A stretch of DNA of 37,789 bases from Burkholderiaceae bacterium (lineage in GTDB: Bacteria > Pseudomonadota > Gammaproteobacteria > Burkholderiales > Burkholderiaceae_B). The stretch's first letter is position 1. Each line of letters opens with the position of its first letter. Where the stretch lies: assembly GCA_007116135.1 (NCBI GenBank), contig SKIZ01000106.1, positions 1 through 37,789 of the forward strand. The letters run 5' to 3'. Under the pieces are notes generated by a model that saw only the letters and a list, made by a program, of their open reading frames with translations, had not been told where the DNA came from and searched no databases. Positions 33,160-37,789 of this stretch are shown piece by piece. Position numbers and translations under genes: made by a program.

Positions 33160-34154
33160 GTCGCCCCCCGCCGTGGTTCATCTTGCAGTTGCTGCCAGAG
33201 CGCGGCCATGTCGGCTGGCAGCGCACTTTCAAAGTGCACGGGCGCCTCGGTCTGTGGATCAATAAAGGTCAATTTTTCAGCATGCAACATTTGACGCGAC
33301 ACCCCTGCGAGCAACTGGCCGCCATACAACACGTCACCTACCAAGGGGTGCTTGATGCTGGCCATGTGAACGCGAATCTGGTGCGTGCGCCCCGTATGCA
33401 ACTCACAACAAACCTCACTGACTGGCTGGCCTGCGAGCCTGGCATGGCGCACGCAGCTCACGTGGGTGAGCGCGGGCTTACTTGGGCCACGCGCAGTCAC
33501 CGACATGCGCACCGGCACTTTCGGGTCACGCCCGATGGGTCGATCGATGACGAGCGCGGACTTGGCTAACCAGCCATGCACCAGTGCCCGATACTGGCGC
33601 TTGACGGTGCGCTCTTGCAGCTGCCGCACCAAATGGGTTTGAGCCGTCTCGGTTTTAGCGACAACCATCAGGCCGCTGGTGTCCTTATCGAGGCGGTGCA
33701 CAATACCGGCGCGCGCCACGTGCGCAGCACCCGGATAACGCGCGAGTAACCCGTTCAACAGCGTTGCCTTCCAGTTGCCCGCACCCGGATGCACCACCAA
33801 ACCAGCTTGCTTATCAACGACTAGCCAATGGTCGGTCTGCTCGAGCACGACAAAATCAACCGGCTCAGGCTCATAGGCCCGCGATTTCTCATCGGGCTGC
33901 ATCTGAACCTCTAGCCAGTCACCGGGCAAGACCGCCTGGCGCACCCGCGTTTGAACCTGATCGTTGAGCTGGACGTGTCCTTGCTCAATCCAGCCCTGGA
34001 TTCGGGCTCGCGAATGCTCGGGCAACAACTGTGCCAAGGCCCGATCAAGGCGCATGCCCGCAAGCGTGGCATCAACTTGCACACGAGCCGTCTTGGCCTC
34101 GGATATCGCAGGCTCGCTGGCAGAATCAATAGAAGATGAAACGCGCTGTATCAT
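33156..34154 (-). CDS. rluD: 23S rRNA pseudouridine(1911/1915/1917) synthase
   Basis: It isomerises three uridines in helix 69 of 23S rRNA, aiding ribosome assembly. The protein (about 332 residues) has an N-terminal S4 RNA-binding domain (about 25-90, MRLDRALAQLLPEHSRARIQGWI) and the RluA-type catalytic domain with HRLDKDTSGLMVVAKT holding the catalytic Asp, plus HTGRTHQIRVHM and HPLVGDVLYGG. The ATG at 34154 is preferred to a TTG three codons earlier. It is divergent from bamD across 58 bases, the usual arrangement in many proteobacteria, and overlaps pgeF downstream. Confidence 0.95.
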   Translation of the reverse strand: MIQRVSSSIDSASEPAISEAKTARVQVDATLAGMRLDRALAQLLPEHSRARIQGWIEQGHVQLNDQVQTRVRQAVLPGDWLEVQMQPDEKSRAYEPEPVDFVVLEQTDHWLVVDKQAGLVVHPGAGNWKATLLNGLLARYPGAAHVARAGIVHRLDKDTSGLMVVAKTETAQTHLVRQLQERTVKRQYRALVHGWLAKSALVIDRPIGRDPKVPVRMSVTARGPSKPALTHVSCVRHARLAGQPVSEVCCELHTGRTHQIRVHMASIKHPLVGDVLYGGQLLAGVSRQMLHAEKLTFIDPQTEAPVHFESALPADMAALWQQLQDEPRRGAT

Positions 34155-34212
34155 TGTCGACAAGGTTTTATAATGGTTCTAAATGCTAACACCCACGCTT
34201 GGCGCATCCTGA

Positions 34213-35058
34213 ATGTCAAAATCAATGAATTTACCGCTCGTTCATCAATCCAGAAGCTGGCTTGCCATCGCTGTCTTGGCGCTGTTTGTTGCGCTGACCG
34301 GCTGCAGCGGGTTCGGTGGCGATGAGTTTGACGAAACGGCAAACTGGTCAGTCGAACGTCTTTATGAGGACGGTCGGCGGGCCATGAATGCCAGCGACTG
34401 GCAAGTCGCTGCCGAACGTTTTACCGCCGTTGAGGCGCGCTTTCCATTTGGCCCGTACGCGCAACAGTCGCTCATGAACTTAGCCTACGTGCAGTGGCGC
34501 CGTGAGGAGCCGGAAATGGCGCTTGCGACCATCTCGCGGTTTCAGCGCCAGTACCCCAATCATCCAGGCAGCGACTACATGCTCTTTTTGCGTGGTCTGA
34601 TCCTGTTTACGCCGCCAAGCTCAAGACTGGCTTTTTTGACCCGACAAGACCCGGCCGAGCGCGATCCCCAGGCACTGCGTGAATCCTTTGCCGCGTTTGA
34701 ACAACTCATTACGCGCTACCCCGAGAGCCGCTACGCCGCAGACGCTAAAAAGCGCATGAGCTGGCTTGTCAACACCATGGCTGAGCATCAATTGCATGCA
34801 GCACGCTTCTACTACAAACGCTCGGCTTACGTGGCTGCCATCAACCGCGCACAATCGGTGATTACTGATTATGAGGGTGTACCCGCAACCGAACAGGCGC
34901 TCTACATCATCATGAGTTCTTACCAAAAGCTCGGGGTCACTGACCTCAGTGATGATGCTCGCCGGGTGTTACTTGAGAACTATCCGAACACCGAGCTCAT
35001 CGCCCGTGGCCTGCCCGAAACCGAATACAGCTGGTGGAATCCCTTGCGCCTGCTCTAG
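34213..35058 (+). CDS. bamD: Outer-membrane assembly lipoprotein BamD
   Basis: BamD is the essential lipoprotein partner of BamA that folds beta-barrel proteins into the outer membrane. The 281-residue precursor has a lipoprotein signal with lipobox LTGC (C31) after a hydrophobic segment SWLAIAVLALFVA, then TPR repeats: LYEDGRRAMNASDWQVAAERF, EARFPFGPYAQQSLMNLAYVQWRREE, SDYMLFLRGLILF and AFEQLITRYPESRYAADAKKRM. It ends WWNPLRLL. ATG 34213 or the in-frame ATG 34225 could start it. Its stop codon overlaps that of dinG in a CTAG palindrome. Confidence 0.95.
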   Translation: MSKSMNLPLVHQSRSWLAIAVLALFVALTGCSGFGGDEFDETANWSVERLYEDGRRAMNASDWQVAAERFTAVEARFPFGPYAQQSLMNLAYVQWRREEPEMALATISRFQRQYPNHPGSDYMLFLRGLILFTPPSSRLAFLTRQDPAERDPQALRESFAAFEQLITRYPESRYAADAKKRMSWLVNTMAEHQLHAARFYYKRSAYVAAINRAQSVITDYEGVPATEQALYIIMSSYQKLGVTDLSDDARRVLLENYPNTELIARGLPETEYSWWNPLRLL

Positions 35059-37040
35059 TCGTCGCTCGAACTTGATGGGTCGCGCTTAGCTTCAATAAAC
35101 GCCAGCGCCTCTTGCTTGACCCGGGTGCGGGCAAACGGTGGCAAGCCCTGCCACAAGGTCCGCCCGTAGGCTTTGTCGACCAAGCGGCTATCGCCGACGA
35201 CCAGTACCCCCCAATCTTGCTCGCTGCGAATCAATCGACCCGCGCCTTGCTTGAGCGCGATGGCCGCCTGAGGCACTTGATACACCATGAACGGATTGCC
35301 ACCTTGCTCGCGACAGCGATCTAGGCGCGCTTGCAATATCGGATCGTCAGGCGGTGCAAATGGCAATTTGTCGATCACGAGCAACGACAAGCGTTGCCCA
35401 ACCACATCGACGCCCTCCCAAAAGCTGGCACTGCCGACTAAAACCGCGTGCTCTTGCTCGCGAAATGCCTGCAATAAAGTGCGCCTTGGTTGCAGACCCT
35501 GTTGCAAGATGGGCCATTGAACCCCGTGGGACAAGCACAAGTCTTGCAAAGCTTGAGCCGTTTGCTCAACTGAACGCAACGTGGTGCACAAAACCATCGC
35601 ATTGCCTTGAGCGGCCACTATCAATGGCCAAACCCACTCGATTAATGCCGCACTGTAGGCTGGATCATGGACTTGGGGCAGCCCCGTTGGCACACACAGC
35701 AACGCACAATTGCTGTAATCAAACGGCGAGGCTTGGCGCAAGGTCTTTGCCTGCTCAAGGCCAAGCTGCTCGAGAAAGTGGCTAAAGTCCGCCTTGACTG
35801 ACAAAGTGGCTGACACAAAGACCCAAGCTTGACCGGCTTGCCGCTCGGCACTGAATGCCGATGCCACCGAAAGTGGCGCAACATTCAAACGCACAGCCGA
35901 GGCGGTGGTTTCTAACCAGAACACCTCCTGAGCGAGCCCGTCACCGCTATCGAGCGCACAGGCCTGCGCCCAGTTCTCAAAACGCTCGCAAAGGCCCTGG
36001 GCAGTTCGAGCCAAAGCGGCTAGCTCAATATGTCGGGATGCATTGAGATCGAGCGCTTGGCACAGTGGCGTGAGCGCCTGACTGACAGCGCTCATGGCTG
36101 CCATGGTTGGCGCATCTTGCGCTACCTCGGGCGGTTGCACGCGGCGATTGGGCTTTTGTGCAGCCCACTGCAAAGACAAGCGCCAATCCTTTAAGGCCTG
36201 GGTCAATTGCGCGGCCAGCTCGCTCCAGCGCACCACCTCGCGGGCATGAGCCAAGCCCGCAGCCTCTGCCTGGCGCGCAAGCTCCAGCAGTTGCCCGCTC
36301 GTGACAGTTTGCCCCAGAAAACGCGTGGCAACCGCCGGCAACTGATGGGCCTCATCAAAGATCACCACGTCAGCGGCAGGCAGCAAATCCGAGATCCCTT
36401 GTTCGCGCAAAGCCGCATCGGCCATGTAAAGCGCGTGGTTCACTACCACCAGATCAGCGTCCTGCGCTTGCCGCCTAGCCTTGTAAACAAAACATGATTG
36501 AATTTTGGGGCAATCCTGTGCCAGGCAGTTTTCTCGGGTCGCCGTCACCCGATTCCAGATATCAGCGTCTTCGGGAACCGATGACAGCTCGGAGCGCTCG
36601 CCGGTGTCTGAGCTCTGGGCAAATTGCTTGATCTGACGCAACCAGATCACCTCACCACGTGAGGTCAGCGCCTGCGGATCATCTTGCAAGCGCTCTAGAT
36701 AGTAGTGACAGACATAATTGGCCCGGCCTTTTAGTAGCGCCCCCACCACGGGTGTGCGCAAGGCCTGCCGCACAGCGGGCAAGTCTTTATTAAACAGCTG
36801 ATCTTGAAGCGTCTTGGTTCCCGTTGAGACCAGGACCTTGGCGCCTGAAAGAATGGCAGGCACGAGGTAAGCCCAGGTTTTACCGATCCCTGTGCCAGCT
36901 TCTGCGACCAACACACCACGCTGAGCGATGGCTTGCTCGATAGCGACTGCCAAATCAACCTGACCTTGACGGTGCCGAAAGTTCGGCATCGCCTGAGCAA
37001 GCTCACCTTGGGCACCTAGCGCTTGGGACGCATCACTCAA
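35055..37040 (-). CDS. DinG/YoaA-family ATP-dependent DNA helicase (Fe-S type)
   Basis: This XPD-like superfamily 2 helicase unwinds DNA 5'-3', resolving R-loops, D-loops or stalled forks. From the TTG at 37040 it has 661 residues with Walker A AEAGTGIGKT (46-55), four cysteines C111, C172, C177 and C183 set to hold a [4Fe-4S] cluster, Walker B DEAH (229-232), and C-terminal motifs SFWEGVDVVG and QGAGRLIRSEQDWG. The TTG overlaps the trpS stop (TTGA) and has AAAGGAA 8 bases upstream; a GTG at 37082 lies within trpS and is less likely. Length and layout fit YoaA more than the longer DinG, but the two cannot be separated by eye. Confidence 0.92.
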   Translation of the reverse strand: MSDASQALGAQGELAQAMPNFRHRQGQVDLAVAIEQAIAQRGVLVAEAGTGIGKTWAYLVPAILSGAKVLVSTGTKTLQDQLFNKDLPAVRQALRTPVVGALLKGRANYVCHYYLERLQDDPQALTSRGEVIWLRQIKQFAQSSDTGERSELSSVPEDADIWNRVTATRENCLAQDCPKIQSCFVYKARRQAQDADLVVVNHALYMADAALREQGISDLLPAADVVIFDEAHQLPAVATRFLGQTVTSGQLLELARQAEAAGLAHAREVVRWSELAAQLTQALKDWRLSLQWAAQKPNRRVQPPEVAQDAPTMAAMSAVSQALTPLCQALDLNASRHIELAALARTAQGLCERFENWAQACALDSGDGLAQEVFWLETTASAVRLNVAPLSVASAFSAERQAGQAWVFVSATLSVKADFSHFLEQLGLEQAKTLRQASPFDYSNCALLCVPTGLPQVHDPAYSAALIEWVWPLIVAAQGNAMVLCTTLRSVEQTAQALQDLCLSHGVQWPILQQGLQPRRTLLQAFREQEHAVLVGSASFWEGVDVVGQRLSLLVIDKLPFAPPDDPILQARLDRCREQGGNPFMVYQVPQAAIALKQGAGRLIRSEQDWGVLVVGDSRLVDKAYGRTLWQGLPPFARTRVKQEALAFIEAKRDPSSSSDD

Positions 37041-37789
37041 TCGGTCAATTCCTTTAGGGCTTGCGCTAGCAGGTCGTGCCACACTTGGCTCTCGGGTTGC
37101 GCGAGCTCATCGGGTGCCTGCGCGATGAGCTCGCCATCAAGCCAAAGCGCTTGAGTGCCACACGGCATCGCACCCATGGTCAACCCAGCATCGCCGGACT
37201 TGATTCGCCCGATCAATAAGCCCGCCTCTTTGGGGTCAGACTGCGGTGTGGAAATCAACAGGGTCTGCCCGTTAGCTGCAAGTACCCGAAACCGAAAGGT
37301 GCCGTCCGAGTCCTTGAACTGAACGACCCGGGCGCCTTTGCGCTTGGCGCCAACGGTTTTGGTCAACCGACCCGACTGGCTATTATTTAGACCGACCGCA
37401 TCGCGCAACTGCGCCATAAATGGCGTCGCTATTGCGCGTGCCTTGGACGCCCCGGCCTGCAAAACCTCTTCAATGTAGTCCGGCTGGGTCATGAGCTGCT
37501 CGTAGCGCTGGCGCAATGGCGCTAACTCGGCTTCGATGACGTCGACGAGTTCAGCCTTGGCCTGCCCCCAACCCATGCCTTGCTTGAGATTGTCGATAAA
37601 AGCGGCAGTTTGCTCAGGCTTTGCAAACGCTTGATAGATGGGCAGCAAATTCGAGGTATAGGGGTCTTTAGGTTGGCCTGGCTCAAGCGAATCAGTCACA
37701 ATTCGAGCCACTGCGCTCTTGATTGCAGCCGCGCCACCCTCAAACAGCGCAATGGTGTTGTTGTAGCTTTTGGACATTTTTCGGCCATC
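37037..37789 (-). CDS. trpS: Tryptophanyl-tRNA synthetase, C-terminal part (5' end cut by window edge)
   Basis: It charges tRNA-Trp with tryptophan. The frame is open to the right edge and begins mid-gene at DGRKMSKSYNNTIALF, which contains the class I KMSKS loop that binds ATP. The following helical anticodon-binding region (PYTSNLLPIYQAFA, GWGQAKAELVDVIEAELAPLRQRYEQL) is typical. After AVGLNN there is an extra domain of about 100 residues (VVQFKDSDGTFRFRVLAANGQTLLISTPQ...), resembling the YegP/DUF1508 stress fold, absent in the E. coli enzyme. 251 codons are in view. It overlaps the helicase start by four bases. Confidence 0.93.
   Translation of the reverse strand, partial: DGRKMSKSYNNTIALFEGGAAAIKSAVARIVTDSLEPGQPKDPYTSNLLPIYQAFAKPEQTAAFIDNLKQGMGWGQAKAELVDVIEAELAPLRQRYEQLMTQPDYIEEVLQAGASKARAIATPFMAQLRDAVGLNNSQSGRLTKTVGAKRKGARVVQFKDSDGTFRFRVLAANGQTLLISTPQSDPKEAGLLIGRIKSGDAGLTMGAMPCGTQALWLDGELIAQAPDELAQPESQVWHDLLAQALKELTD

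Noticed and set aside
1-37789. tRNA/rRNA genes, CRISPR arrays, insertion sequences, prophage or attachment sites
   Set aside because: I looked for cloverleaf arms, regularly spaced repeats, transposase or integrase motifs and flanking direct repeats, and saw none.

Overview
The window is about 37.8 kb of dense, moderately GC-rich bacterial chromosome with very short intergenic gaps. Nothing in it is phage, IS, CRISPR, tRNA or rRNA. The content points to a betaproteobacterium of the order Burkholderiales, plausibly an Alcaligenaceae-like lineage: a pgeF-phaC-phaB-phaR string, rluD divergent from bamD, an fdxA-fpr-rsxB-nth block, and an HD-dead RelA. The family assignment is inference from gene content. 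No gap reaches 300 bases. The longest lie upstream of trpB (2030-2243) and downstream of glcB (10946-11151).

Left part (1-10945). On the minus strand are trpB-trpA (trpA runs off the left edge), relA, a RidA protein and pncB. On the plus strand follow a 7Fe ferredoxin, its NADP reductase, a soluble RsxB-like protein and endonuclease III, arranged as one operon, then malate synthase G behind its own AT-rich control region and ahead of a clear terminator.

Middle part (11152-22655). First comes a sulfur module: an exported two-domain rhodanese, a YeeE/TsuA thiosulfate-type transporter, and a 55-residue membrane-anchored protein. Next is an SbtA bicarbonate-type transporter with its PII-like partner SbtB. 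Then come two convergent operons that together look like a light-response and pterin island. The plus-strand operon encodes three different photolyase/cryptochrome family proteins (a divergent photolyase-like protein, a cry-DASH and an iron-sulfur FeS-BCP photolyase), a DUF2256 zinc-ribbon protein and a DUF2237 protein. The minus-strand operon encodes GTP cyclohydrolase I, a short BLUF blue-light sensor, an MFS transporter and pterin-4a-carbinolamine dehydratase. The two operons meet at a perfect 16-bp palindrome that carries both stop codons. This island is the most interesting part of the window: photorepair or photoreception enzymes, a flavin photosensor and pterin-cofactor genes are packed into 8 kb, with a candidate repressor site on the folE promoter.

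Right part (22656-37789). A short-chain dehydrogenase-like protein lacking the usual catalytic residues converges on an otnK-otnC-like pair, whose aldolase member has lost its catalytic Glu and one metal-binding His by comparison with the family. Two tandem secreted paralogues of unknown function follow, then an Old Yellow Enzyme, YajQ, a MOSC protein, the polyhydroxyalkanoate genes phaC-phaB-phaR, pgeF, rluD, bamD, a DinG-type helicase, and the 3' end of trpS, which runs off the right edge.

All assignments come from reading motifs and translations by eye. No database search was run. Comparisons to family residues rest on recalled family knowledge, and start sites were chosen by ribosome-binding-site spacing and family start where possible.
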